Below, piece by piece: positions 35,801 through 50,800 of a stretch of DNA of 64,000 nucleotides (within the stretch, counting starts at the first letter, position 1; each line of letters starts with the position of its first letter). The position numbers and the translations under genes are program-made. The stretch lies in assembly GCA_028023455.1 (NCBI GenBank), contig JAQFVV010012441.1:2353911-2417910 (forward strand), given 5' to 3'. The notes under the pieces were generated by a model that saw only the letters and a program-made list of their open reading frames with translations, searched no databases and was not told the origin of the DNA. Source of the stretch: Epiperipatus broadwayi. Lineage: Eukaryota > Onychophora > Udeonychophora > Euonychophora > Peripatidae.

Positions 35801-38800
35801 AACAGTTATGAGCAAGCATAAGAAATGGTGATCATGTGATGCTTAGTGAATTAAAATTCACATAAAAAGTTCATGCAATGACATGATGCTATTGAAGATA
35901 GTATCAGATTTCAGGGATTAATGTTTCCGATAAATATTGAGCCCAGTGTCTGCAGAATGTTTTGATAAGTTGTATGATCTTGATTATATAAAGAAAAAGT
36001 TTTAAAATTATAGCTGCTGTTAAATTTATTTACTGCAGGATCATCACAGTAGTCCCTTTTTTTCAGAATTATATAGCAATGCTAATTTTATGGCATTTGC
36101 AAGATGTTTTGGTGTTATATCAATAATTATATTTATACAAAACCAAATAGTATAAAATTATATAAACAAATAACTTTAATTATAATATATATAATATTCT
36201 GTATACTTTTATTTTTATTCTTTACAAATTCTGGTATATGAACCATATCTTTTTATATCTTTACATATAGTATATATTAATGAAGTATTAATTCATTAAA
36301 TGACATTAATTATGACTTATCAGTATTAAGTTAGTTAAATTAACAGCCAATGATGAGCAAACAGTCACATGGTAATACTAATTTATTACATAATTAACTT
36401 TACCTGCTTGTGGGTAAATACATGCATAAACTGACATAGTTATCAAATCATATAAATGTTCTATAATCTTATGCTTAAGTCAGTTTATACATGTATTTTC
36501 CCTTCAATGCAGAATATAAGAAAATTTTTTCAGTGCAATATATCACGAAAAATATTTGCACAACACAAGATATAAAAACTAAAGATTTCGTTAATTAGCA
36601 CATTTCCAGTGATTGTAACTAAACGTATGCCAGAATTTTTTTAATTATCTAAATACAAATTAATGTGCATTGGAATTAAATATATAGAGTCACCTGTAAT
36701 TACATTTCAAAAATGACTTTGGGTATTTCCTAAGTTAGCTATTTATAATATTTTGACACAGACTGCATTGGCTCTGTATAGCTTTTCTAAAAATTACATT
36801 TCAAAAATATATCTGGAACAATTTTTTTTTTTAAAAAAAAAAGCATTACATACATAATTTGAATATTTAATCCTCAATCTAAGATTTTATTATTTTACAC
36901 AACATAATTAACAACAAAAATTAGTTTTATCTTAAAAACAAAAAAGAATGTAACGATTGTAATTAAATAAGGTTTTAATTTCTTCCATTTGATACTAAAA
37001 TAGTAAGGTACTATCATTTCTTTTCAGTCTCTGATATTTATACACACACACATGTTCAATCTTATTACCAAGACCATCAATTGTAAACAAATATGTGACT
37101 CATATTTAAAAAAGACAAGTAAAAAGTTAAAGATGAATTATGCAATGGCTATAAAAGCAATTATGTGAAACACATATTGGTTCTGTCATCTAATTGACAT
37201 TTTGTGATGCTATCTTTTTAATTCTCCCATAACAGAAAATCTCTATACTTATGGTCTATAATTAGCCATATTGTATGACTGTTCATTCAATAATGCACTT
37301 TTTCAGTGTGACTTCTAGGATAATCTTTATAATGTAAACGCGATTTGCTTCTCAAATGTAAACAAAATACAAGTTAGCCATAAAATACTTAAACCAGTGA
37401 AAGCATTTCATTACAATTGCAAATTCAATATCATCATGTAAAATAAGCTAAAGTGCATACGGATTAGTTTTATAATCTTTCTATATATTTACATAATATT
37501 GTAAAAGTACTTTAAATTTTTCTAAGTGTTTTTGTGTCTCATTGACAGGAGATTCATATCTCATTCCAACTCTATAAGCAAATAATTTAACAAGTATACT
37601 TTAACTTAAAATGAATACAGCAGCAACACATTACATATTTCAGAAATTTTACAATAAAATCTTTTTAATTATTCAAGAACAAAAATAATGCATAATACTA
37701 TTTACTTTTTATGCCATAATAATGAATATCAACACACTTTGTATATAAATAAATATTATTAATTCATTCTCCCATTCCGTACTACCGAATTGCATTGCAT
37801 ATATACAATACAGTACTCAGCTTTTTTAGCTTTTGTTTTTTAAAATAATATTCTATCTTCATACCACCATTATGAACAAAGAATAATATTGTTATCTTTA
37901 AATTGCGTGGCAAAAAAAATATAGTTATCTAACTTTTCAAGTCTTTCCAAGATTGTTTTTTTTTTTTAAAGATTGAACCAAATAATTAAATTGACTGACA
38001 ACTATTTCTGACAATGTTTCTGAATTCAAGTAACTACTATTTTTAGCATTAAGACGCAAAATCTCTTTATGGTCAATTACTTTAGCATTATCGATTACTT
38101 GGGAAGATATTCTGCATTGATAATACAATATAATTTATACAATTGGATGACTAACATCTGAAATAATTTCCAGGTACATTGGAATTCCGGTTTAAGGGCA
38201 GATCAGTAGGTGGATGCATAAACATTCATTATGCCATTACCAGATTCACAAAAATGCATGCAGAATGTAAGTTTTGACTAACCCAGTATCCTTCAAATGG
38301 TTTTAGTTCTACTGTTTTTATACAACTAAAGAATTTATATCAATTTAAATTAATGAGTTCAGTACTGAAACACATGGATCATTTGAGTAATATGAAAGCC
38401 AGAAATTTAAATTGGTTATATTTGTGCAGAGATGGTACATTTTTCAATCACCGACACCATTGTCATTACCAATCCATTCCTGGATGAGCTATTCTCCATA
38501 TTCCTTAAGCAAATTTCATTATCCATTTATCTTACCTGTAGTCTTTTTCTAAATCTTTAATAATATTTTGGGAACCAGTTTCAGAAGACAGTTGTTCTAT
38601 AGCCATTCCTTCTAGTGACAAATCTAGCCCAGTATCATTTGGGTCTCTTAATTCTTTAGATTATATATTGTCAATTAGAATAACAAATATCAGGATGTCT
38701 CTTATGTTTATTATTTGAATAAAATTCATATTGCAATGTTTGTATTTGTTAAATGAGTGAAGTGTTGAAATTTAATAGAATATTTTGCACTTATCTTTAA

Positions 38801-41800
38801 GCATTATTTTTAAACAGTTAGTGATCACGTTAAATAATTCACTTCATATACATAAACATACTGCAAAAGCCTCACAATGAAAACATGGAAAACAAACTCA
38901 TCCCAAAAAAGCTTAATATTTTTTCATGTAGTCGGCCGATTATCTTGCCCAGTTAGTCAATCATTTATTGATAGAAAACCCATAAACTCTCACAAGACAT
39001 TTGACTAATCTGGAGAATATTGTTATTGATTAGGAATGTCAGAAACGTTTATGCCATGCAAATACTGTTAACCAATTTACCTATGTATACACATATTTGT
39101 ATACATACACTGCATTAATCCAATCAATCCATCTATTAAAATGTTTAAAAATTTACAGTTAGTTTATTTTTTATGGGCTTTTATATCCTATTAAGTATCA
39201 TGTTTAATTTCTATTATAACTTCAACTAATGGACATCCAGATTCCATCTTATCTGGATCAGATTAAATGTTGATCCTAATAGACCAATGAATATAAGAAT
39301 AGATCCAATAACAGTAAAAGGCCAATAGGTGTTGATACTCAGTAATTTTTGAGTTTTTTCATTATGGAAGGGGATGTGACTATAAATAGTCAATCCAGTT
39401 GGAAGTAACGTCAGAAACAGATTAACTATCAGAGCTGAATGCAGTATGCTCATTATCCACTATATGATTAAAGCAATGAAGCAAGTTCACACTAGAAATG
39501 AAAGTCGCTAGATCATAAAGAAGACATGAGGCAAGCTGTCACAGAACAGTTGCAAGTGTCATCATACCTCATGAGGCAAGCTGTCATGGTGCAGTTGGAA
39601 ATGTTAGTTAAACCTAGAAAGACACAGTTGCATGACAACCAAACCCCATACTGACCCAATAAATCAGGCATATGGTATAGCAAAAATATACGTTAATAAA
39701 ATATTTAATCTTAATTACACGAGTCTGTGTTTATTACATTTATACATAAACACAACAAATTTGGCGCAGTCAGGCAGTTTTGCTCTCATGAGCTCAACAG
39801 ATTCACATAACTTTTTTCCTCCCATGTTTGTCATTAATTACAAAAAACTGACAGCTAACATTATTAGTATGTCAATAAAAATTAAAAAATCAAACGAGTG
39901 GTTACTCTTTAACTATAAAAGAAGTTCGAAAATTTTTTTTCCACTCTCAAGGGGGGGGGGGCTAAAATTGACTCCTTAGAAGAGTTCGATCCAGTCGATT
40001 CTAAAAATTGGTCAACCTACATGGATTGAGTGATTTCCTATATGCATATATGCAGACTAATCAAATTAAAAAGCCTGAATTAAAATTACTAACATTTTTA
40101 TCAGTCTGTGGTTCTGAAACATATCAGATCTTATGATTACAAGCAGCTCTGACACTTCTGTGTATATTTGATATAGCATTATCTCTATTGTCAAATCTTT
40201 TCTGTCATAATGCAAAGATATCACTTCAATTTCTGTACACAAGGAGAAAAGAGAAAGCAGGAGATTTTGCTAAAAAGCTCAGGAAGCTTGCATTAAGCTG
40301 TGAATTTGGTGATTTTTCACAATTAAGCTCTGGGACTGTTTCATTTGTGGAATGAAAGACTGCAATCTTAAGGTCAAGGTGTTGATGAACTCTGATATCA
40401 TGTTTGATTCAGCAATGCTGAATTGACAGAGAGTCAACTCCATTAAGGAAAACAAACCACATTATTAAATTTGTCTATCAAAAACTGGCTCAAACAAATG
40501 CAGAGGATTGCCAAATAAATTTGGTAAAAACAAACAAAAAAACTTTGCTATAGATGTGGCAAACCAAAGCATGCACACACTGAATGTTGACACATGCATG
40601 TCAGTCACATAGAAGTTGCTTGTTTTAAAAATAAAAAGCAAATCGCTCAGAAAATAATCAGAGTCCATTCCAAAAAGCAGAAAGGGCAATGTAAATTCAA
40701 ATATCAATGCCTGCACAAATTATATAAGCAGTATTAATCTGCCTTCCAAAGCAGTTATTATTAATGATATACCAATAGCAATGGAACTAGATCTGAATCT
40801 GCACACTTGGGCTATTATTAATAGAAAAAAATAATGATCATCTGCATCCTAACAGGAAAGTGATTATTAATTATCAAGGCAATCAAATACCACTCTAGAG
40901 TCAAACAAGAGTAAGTTTCTATGCCTAGTAAAATTTATTTGACTTTTGTTATGTCTATTGATAAGCACAGCAATTTATTAGGACATGATTGGTTCAATCA
41001 CTTGGGCTTTAGTGACTAAAGTGACCTAATTCACAAAAATAATCATAGCAGGTCTACCCAGACGTGGGTAAACTGGTTTGAACCCTAACATTTCAGACTG
41101 TAGGCTTAGTCTTCATGGACATGAAAATAAAAAATATTAAAGTGCATATAGGCACCCAAGTTCTACATTACATATATAGTGGAATCATTAAATGGATTCC
41201 AGCAGTTGTAATCAAATTAAAATGATTGCAAACAGTTGTTGTTCAAGCAGCAGATGGACAACACTACCACAGGCACAAAGACAGCTAAGATTGAACTATG
41301 GGTTCCCAGCCAGCAATGAAGTATCTAGTATCAAAGAAACAAAATACAAATAAAGACACCAAATCTACAAATGAAGACACCGGAACTGCTGATGAAGTCA
41401 CTGAATCTGAAGAAGCCAAAAAATAAGGAAGACATCCATTAAAGCATCTAAACAACTACCTTCTTTAGATCTAAATTTTAGCCAGAGAGAGAGAATATTA
41501 TAATTCAACTTACCTTCAACTAATGGACTAGTCTAGAGTCCATCTTGATCGGAATGAGCATTCAATGCTACGGACCACAATGGATATATAAATAGACAAG
41601 ATATATCCAAAAACAGACAACAGCCAATAAGCGATGCTTTTCAGTAAATCCAATTACTTCAATTATGGAAGGGATTTGGCTACAAATAATCAGTCCAGTT
41701 GGAGGTAAAGTCAGACAATAACTAATTAGTCAGAGCTGAATGACAGTACACACAGACACTATATGGCTACAGCAGTACGACAAGTTCAGGCTTAACTGGA

Positions 41801-44800
41801 AATTGTGAAAATGCTAAACTAGAATGAAACAAGCTGTCACAGTAGAGCTGAAAGTGATAGATAAATCTACAAAGGCACCTGAAATCTCTTAAATTAATAG
41901 TTACATAGCAACCAGAGACTATACTGAGCCAACTTAACAAGCATATGATAAAGCAAATGCAAATATACATAATAAAATATTTAATTGTAGTTATATGAGA
42001 CTGTGTTTATTTCATTCATACATTACACAACAGATTCATTAACTCTGATTAAAATATAGTAGAATAAAAATCTAATTTAAACCCCATAATTCTTTTTTTC
42101 CCTGTAATTCAAAAATCAAACCAAAAGTAAAACAACCATAATAATAATGGAAAATTTTACATCTATTTTTATATCTGTTACTGATTCATTTACGAAACAT
42201 TATATACAATAATAAATAATCACAACTTTTTAAAATATTTGTAATTGAAAAGCAGAAGTAACTGTCTCGAAGCAAAACTTATTTTTCAACCTCAAACTAC
42301 ATTAATGGTACTAAAGAACGAATGGTGGTATCATTCATCTTTTCATGGTTTGACATAACTCAGTGGGAGGTAATTACTTCAGCTTTTCAATTACAAAACA
42401 TTATATATATATATGTGAAATAAATCTATTTTGGTCAAATATTAATTACCTATTCCTAGTCGCCTATAGGGAGCAAGGCATCCTAAGGTCATGATATAAA
42501 GGCGGCGTTGATTTTCAGAGGCATCAACACGACAACAAACAGCTCCAACTACTATATCATTATAATAGGCTGAAATAAATTAAAATTTTGTTTTAAAATC
42601 TAGTATATACACAACTTATATTTTTATCTTAATACATGTGACGATGGAATTTTACTTACAATTATATATCTATTTCCATCATACTTTATTTAAACTTTAC
42701 TAACACACAAATCAGTATTAAAATCAACATTTTGAGTAGTAATGTTCTCCTCTCTTCTTCAGGTGTCGCCGACTAATCAGTGAAAGTATTAACATGAAAA
42801 TCACATCTATGATTTTTAGATTCATGAATAATAAATTTATGGTGACTAAAACCAACAAAACTATTTTGTCAAAAGCAATAATCAATATAAATTTTATATA
42901 CTATGATACTCCTGATTTCTTCATTTTTTTTATTAAGAGCGATGTTAATGAGTAAATTTCGAACAATATGCATTATTTCACTAAATGGATTTATAGGGCT
43001 ATTTGCCATTGGCATGTGGACAATTTCTTTAAATTTTTTTCTTCAATATTCTTGTGTATTCTCAATACTGAACATATTTCTTGATACATGCACTATCTGC
43101 CTATTATTGTAGATCTTATTTTTCATCATTTCAGTTTAGACTGTATAGAAGTTGCGCTATGGCAATCATTTAGCCATGACTCGTTATCCTAACTGATTCA
43201 GAAACATTGACAGCCCTATTTTTCAAACATCATTCCTCTTCTCAAAGTCATTTAACAACTTTCTTTTTCACTTTCCCGTTTACAATTACCATATAGCTTA
43301 TCTAAGTTTTTCTGTAATATATTCTTAAACAAATATCTTCTTTTAATTACTTAAAATGTAAATGAAATCAAAATAATCAAGATGAGATATTGTTGTTATC
43401 CAGATCAATTATTTTATTTCCAGTAAGCGGATAGGGGAGGAGGAATGAAAAGAATTATTTATACTGATGAGAACTGCAGAACAACCTCTAGTTGTTAAAT
43501 AGAAATTTATCTACGTTAAATCTATTAAAAGATTTACACATAGGAAATGATCATGTGACAAAAATTTGAAACATTTTAATAATAATATAAAAGTGTAATT
43601 TTTCTTGGATGTAACCATAAAGGAAATAAAGAGAGTAATATATTTTTCTTGTGCAATTCATTTTTTATAATTTATTTTTCAAAAAATAAAAAAACAATCT
43701 CTGAAGAAATAAAAAAGAGTATAATTCAGAATACTTTACTTTCCAAAAAATAAAAAATCCAAAAAATTAAGATCATTACATCTAAAGAAATTATGTTATC
43801 TAATGATGTTAACTGTTTATACTTCTATGTGGAATATAATAAATGTAATAAGTGTGCATATATGAAACTATAGAGAAGCTTGTTATTTCTATAAATTAAA
43901 TACGGCTTAGCGCTTTTGAGAATTTATGGAATTCTTAAATAGAATATAAAAAAAACTAAAGAATATTGTAAAAAAAAAAAATCAATTGTCAAGGCTTAAT
44001 GCAATAATTTGACATAGACATGTGATTGGATGAAGATTGATATTTTGAAAAAGAAGAGCATGGACAGTTCAACAATCAGGAGCTCAGCAGGAAGTCTTGA
44101 TTGCTAGACCGATCTCATTCTTACTTTTAAAACAATGTTTGAAAAGCAGTATAATATGGGGGTTTATAAGAATGGTTCTTTCTAAAAGCTGATCATTACT
44201 GACTCAACTATGTAACATTTTACTAAAAGAAGTGTAGAAGGAAAATATCCCTGAAACTTTCAACTAGCCTTTTGTTATGATCAATCCAAACCATGGTCTC
44301 TCTCAACTTATGTTAATCTGAAATAAAAATAACTGTTAAACTGGAAACTTGGAGATATAAAAAGAAAACTTAAATGGAAGAATAATAAAATGAAAATAAA
44401 TGTTAAGAGGAAAGCCAGATATTGCAAAAAGAAAAGCTAAATGGACTAAATAACTATTGAGAAAACTTATAACAAGTAAAAAAAAAAACCAGAAATTCCG
44501 TACTGTCATGTGTAAGATTTATCAGAAAAGACCTCAACTAGATAACTACAAAAAAACTGGAAAAAAAAATCCATGGCATAATTAAGAATTGTAGGATTTA
44601 TACCTAATACATTTATGAATGTTACTTTATAAAGAAAATATTGAATAATTTTTTGTTTTTGTTGAAGATTTTTTTGACTTGGTTAAAATTGTGGAATGCC
44701 TTAATTTTCAAAAGAGGAGGAAGGTTCAATTTATTTTTCTTTCTTGCAAAATAATTTTTTTTTTTTTAATAAGGTTTAGATTATTTTAAGAGAATAAGTC

Positions 44801-47800
44801 ATTTAAATTACATGTAGATTAATTAAAAAGTTAAAAGGGAATAATATTTATACAATATATAAAATAAAAAGGATTAATCATTATGTTAGCAATGGGCTGT
44901 CACATTACCATTTTCTAAATTTAAAATTTTTTCTATTTATTAGTTAATTTCTGAAATTATTTTTTCTAATACTTTTGTTCTTCTAGCTATCTGTTTTGTA
45001 AATTGTGATTGATTTCACCATACAATTATGGGATTTAAAGGATATTCCAGTAAAATTACTTAATAATAAAACAAAATTTGTATATTTTTTTTTGTTCACA
45101 TTCTCTACAGCAGTGGTCTTCAACCCTTGGTCCGTGGACCAGCATCGGGTTGCAGAAGTTTTCTGCCAGGCTGCGCTAGGCTGGCAGGAAAGTTTGTAAT
45201 AAAATAATATTTAAAACTTTTAATTAATATAAACAATTTTTATTTATTTGTCATCGCAACTGCTTAAAGAAAATTAATTATAAATCAATATTTTATTTAA
45301 ATTATTAGATAATACTACAATTACTAAATAATAATCGAAGGAATTTATCTAAAAATGCAATCTTTAAAAGACAAAGCGACAATCTCATGATAATTGTCCA
45401 CTCCTTACACGTCAATTTCTATACCTAGTAGGCATTTCTATATTGTGTCAGCTCATTTATTGGTCACATATAGCAAAATTTTTTATTGCTTTTGTATCAT
45501 CTTTTTATTTTGTGTGTGACAATTCTTTTTGAAATTGTAAACTTCACAAAATGGAGACAAAAAACATCAAACAGCAAAACCTTTTGGCCTTCTTAAGAAG
45601 AGACAAGGATAATATTCCAGTAAAAAGTGATGCTGATACTGAAAGTATGCCAAGTACTAGTGTTTCAATTCTTGAAGAAATTGAGAAAAAAGAGATATGT
45701 TAATACTTCAGAACGTGCAAGAAAAAAGAAAAACTAAAAAGGTCATTTTATTAGAAATTACAGTAAGGAGTATTTAAAACTTGGTTTCATAGTTGCTCCT
45801 GACAATAAACTATCACCACGGCCTTTGTGTGTAGTATGTTCTGAAATTTTGTCAAATGAAGCTATGTGACACTTTATCAAAACAACATTTCAGCTCAATT
45901 TTCCCAGTGGCTTTACAGGTGGTCCTCAGGTGACTTCAAGAATAAAGAACTAATGCAATCTGGTATTTTAATCTCATTTTTACCCAATTAAAAAAAAAGA
46001 AACAGAACGAAAACAAAATCTAATTAATCATACATTAATTTGTTTTTCTAGTTATCAGAGATGTTTATGAGGGAGCAGGGAGTTAGAATTAAATTTTTTA
46101 TTATTTTTCTAAAAAAATTCAAAATTAAAAGATTTTTATTATACAAACTCCATATATATATATTATAACGGGACGATCCTTTTTAGGACTCGAGGAAGTC
46201 GCATCTAGCTATAGTCGGACTTTGAGTCTTCTTATAGAATGCCATGGATGATGTGATTTAAAATACAATCCAATTCACTCCTCTATTAATAACCTCGTTA
46301 CTCTCGAAATTCGAGCTCAGAGTAGAAATTGCAATTGACTCTCTTCAGGCATTTCCATAAGTATCCCATAGTAATGATAAATTTAATATAAGCTATATAT
46401 AACTTTTTTATAAATATTAAATCATTAAGTTGATTCAACATATATATGCATGAGTATGTATATTTATAATTATTGGTTTTATAAAACGACTAAATAAAAT
46501 AAACAAACGAGACCTGTTTAATTTTGAAATCAAGTTTAACACATTTTAATCAGTAATAAAAAACAAAATATTATCACATAAAAACATTAAAATTTAGAAT
46601 TATAATCTGTGCTTATATACACTAATAAATTATTTAATATTCAAAAAAAAAAAATAATAATGTAATCATTTACATATATATATAATTTAAAATCATGCGT
46701 ATAATAAATATACATGATACATTATAAATCTACCTATTGTGTCATTAAAATAATTCAGTGTGTGTTGTATGTTTATATACGATAACATCCATTCACACTA
46801 GATTAATAATAGAATGTATTCTGATATTAGTTATGTATGTTTAAAAATATATTACGTTAATTGTCATGTAAGATTCAATTTGGAATATAATAAAACGTAC
46901 TTCCAAATTGAAATAATTTAAAAACATTTACCTTAGTCAGCTGTCATTTCCATCAGAGTATATATCAAAACATCAATATCTAAATTTTATTAAATAAAAT
47001 AAAAAAAAATAAAGTGTTCATCTTATCAGTTCCCCACTTTAATATACGAAGTAATTTTTCTAAGTAAACATAATTATCCACAAAGGAAATAAAGTTTAAG
47101 AGTTCTTTAATTATACAATGAAGTAATCCAAGACGAGAAATAATGCGGTTTTATATCCCTCCTTAGACGAAATAAAATGATGATGAATGTTGAAACAAAG
47201 TTCATTGATCATCCTTCGAAGAGGCAATCCAGATATTCATTCTTTAAATATTTATGTAGTAAAATATTTAACATCTTCTTCAATATAATACTCCAATATT
47301 AAAGCAGCTTTTTAAATGAGAATTACGACGATTATATTTTAGGCATTGATTAAGTAGGAATAAATTTACATGTTCGGGTTTAAAACATCAGTAGAAATCT
47401 CTGGCATAAATTATTTAGCCAAAGAACATCTTTATAAATTTTTGTCTTCTTAAATTTATATTTTGAAAGCTCATTTCGAAGACGTTGATAACTTTTGTAA
47501 CCTTGTTAAATTCACTGATTATTTTTTTATAGTTCTTTATAATATTCAAAGGCAGTAAATTAATTACTTGAAGCAGGTTTTAAAATATTGAATCTTCTTT
47601 TTTTTAATTTTTCTTAAATGTGTTCTAAATTCGAACACATTTAAATTTACAAACGTAGTTCTTGCCTTGATAACTAAATAGAAGATTATTGTTGTAACAA
47701 TATTAGTTCGTTTTTATACTGGATTAATTTCAGCAAGCATATCACATAATCACGCTCACGCTCTATTGTTTAAAATATACAATTTGTAATGAACCCCAAA

Positions 47801-50800
47801 CGTTTATTTCCTTTGTTTCATCTGATAAAAATGCAATGTTGACTTAAGGTTTTGTCAAATGTCAAGTTTTATATTAACAAAAAAAAAAAAAAATACTATT
47901 AGTTAGAAACATTTTATTTATGTGTGTGTATATATAAACTAGAATTATTCATTTTTAGAATTATTCTTTTAATACTAACTAGTTTATATATATATAGCTG
48001 ATACATGAAAAGCTTAAGATAGGTGTAAGTTATTTATATCTGTTGATTCGATATAGGCACAGTTAAATTCACAAAGAAACACAAATTGTTTTAGGTGAGG
48101 CTCATATGGTACTCTCACATTACCCCCTCCCCCCCTTAAAAAGTTCAAATTTTATATTTACCATTAAAATTTGGACACTTAATGTGTGTCAATGTATGCA
48201 TTAAATATAAAGTTGTGGAGCTTGTTTTTCTTTCCTGCTTTTATCAACCCTTATTATTTGCTCTATTTTTTTTTTTAACCCTTTCTCTTTCTCTACATTA
48301 AATATTATTCACTTTAAACAGAAGGATAAGGAGGTTCATATATATAGGGTTCTTTCTTTTTCTCCCCTTTTTTATTTTTCTTTAATGGATTCATTGTTAT
48401 GTGCCTCTTTTATAGATGACACATATATTTGTTTGGTAGTCTCCATCCTGCTTTTCTTTAAGACTCATGGACTTTTTTGAGAACTATCCAAAACATAAGA
48501 ACATCCATCATTCAGCATGGATTAACTCTTAAAACGTTTTTAGTTTTCAGGTATCCTAAGAATTAATTTTAATTGCTTAACATACCCTCGTCAAAAAAAA
48601 TTAATGTCTTTTTTTTGACTTATACACATCCTTATACATATACATACCCATATACTTTTAAATGAAAACTTTTTCCCCCCTTACTTATTCTAAATGATCC
48701 TTTCTTTCAATATTTTACTTTATACATAAGTAAAATGTGGCAAACATTATTAATTTGTTTGACCAAAATAGGGTTTTAAAGCTCTAGCATTATAAGTGCC
48801 TTTAATGTCTCCCTTTATATTTATCCAGAATGCATTGGGACCTGTTTGCTTTATGATAGTATAAGGTCCTTCATATTGATGGTAAAACTTTTGATATTTG
48901 CTCTCTTGGGGTTTACTAATTTGAGGAGTTTTTATAAAAAACTTGATCCCCAATTTGGAACTTGTGTGAAATTGTCTTCACATTTTTATTTCTTTGACTG
49001 GCCTTTTTTTTAACAAGTTGTTTATAAGCTTTTACTCTATCTTCTCTTGTATCCATATATATATCCACAAAGCGCATGTACATTGGCTTAATGGTGATTG
49101 TCATTACAATTTAACAACATCACGCTATATAAAATAAATGTCTTATTTATACATATCCATATCAAAATATATATAATGGACTTGCATTTTATAAATAGTG
49201 TTTCAACATCAGATTGCATTATTGTGATGCTTAATTAATCTACCATTACTTAGTTAACTAACCACAACTTGAACTTTAATAAACCTGTAAGTATTTTTTT
49301 TATACTTTGGTTAACTTGATGCATTTTTATTGCTATTAATATCAACTTCAATTATTTATATACATATATACATTTATTCTCTTAAAAGAACAGCCTAATG
49401 GATTCTATCATTACCGAAAGTCCATTGTCACATCCCAAAGTCGTAATCCGTGAAGTCCTTCCTTATATATGTGCTTTACTTTTTAAGCACATCCATTAAC
49501 ATGTTCAATGAATGTGAAGGGACCTTCATAAGTATTACACAACCTATGGAATTGTGAACCTTTCTGTCTCTTAGATAGTATTATAAATATTTTTATTATT
49601 GGCTGAAGACTTTTTATAATTTGTTTATCTTCAGGATTATGGTGATGCTTCATACACCATAATTTACACTTAAGACAATTAAATCTATTGCCTTCATTCA
49701 TATCTTCTATATTAAACCTTCTAGTAAGACAACCTTCTTTTCCATTAAATATCATCATTGATAATGATATTATCAGATTGTTGTCATACAATTTATCAAC
49801 ACTTTGTTGATGAAATGTTTTACTTTTGTTTAGGGAGTAAACACAAATATGATGGCTGACTCGAAATACACTTCACTGTTGTATTCATCTATTATATCTT
49901 TAGATAGTGGAGTCATCTCAAGTTTCATGAGTTCATGATTTAACTTGTTATTAATACAAGAAATCCGAAGTCTTAATTTATCTAGACATTCAGTATTATC
50001 AGTTGACTGTGTTTCCCTCAATTCCTGAGATTCAGAATTTAATTTGTATTTCACATGATCCATACCCTCTTCTCTTTCTAAGATTTTTGGATCAGGTTCA
50101 AGCACTTTATTAATGATGCAATGATCTTCTACTTCACTGCTCTGCTGTATGGTAAAATGATAGTCATGGCAGTTTTCTTCTGAAATATTCATTTGAACTA
50201 AAAGTGATTTGTTCTGGATGCTATCATTATATTCACATATCTCATGCTTAGGGTAAGTTTTGGATTCTTGGCATTGAATTTCCATCGATATTGTTGATGC
50301 TTTTCTGTCATGAAGTCTTTCTACTTCATTGGCAGTTTGTTTCTTTTCAACAACAACTTTGATTTCTACTTGCATCTTTTCTTTAACATTATCAATATCT
50401 TTCTTTAACTCTTCTTTTATAGAAATTGTCTTCTTTTAATTTCTTTTCCATATTATCCATATCAACTTTAGTTATCATATTATCGTTCATTCTAGCCATT
50501 TCTCCCTTCATATCAGCATTCATTTTATTTATATCAGCATTTATATTATTCATATCAGCTTTCATATTATCCATCTTAGAATTCATTTTATTCATATCAG
50601 CTTTCATATCCATTATCATTCGGACCAATTGAGCCATATAATTATCACTTCCTTGAGGCTGTACTATTATAGCTTCAGTTACCTTTTGTGTTTGGGGTAA
50701 TATTTGATCTGTCATATGAACTTGTGAAGGATGTTCAACTTCTTCTACAGACCCCTCAGACATTAAGACTTGTAAAGACCCCTGTTCATCACTAATTGAA

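Larger units (their letters stand above)
39219..42032 (+). mobile_element. Gypsy-like LTR retrotransposon, decayed and internally deleted
   Basis: Two direct repeats (about 39219-39757 and 41516-42032) enclose a 1.75-kb interior. Just after the left repeat comes TGGCGCAGTCAGG (39762-39774), a typical primer-binding-site start. The interior keeps a gag-like segment (FDPVDSKNWSTYMDRVISYM, frameshifted), a CCHC knuckle CYRCGKPKHAHTEC near 40550-40595 and a protease-like LLGHDWF near 40975. Reverse transcriptase and integrase are absent. A purine run 'agagagagagaa' precedes the right repeat. It sits in NAA50 intron 3, antisense to the gene. Confidence 0.75.

Noticed and set aside
35555-35815. 86-residue frame with natural-looking composition
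   Set aside because: It reads the right arm of the family B hairpin and is not preserved in the copy at 1093.
39226-39453. 75-residue minus-strand frame resembling a membrane protein
   Set aside because: It falls inside the left LTR of the Gypsy-like element, and the matching stretch of the right LTR has no such frame.
39632-39979. 115-residue plus-strand frame as a host gene
   Set aside because: It runs from the left LTR across the primer-binding site into the gag-like region of the Gypsy-like element.
43980-44330. Possible transposase relic on the plus strand
   Set aside because: Some phrases look coding, but no ordered set of motifs could be assigned to any family.
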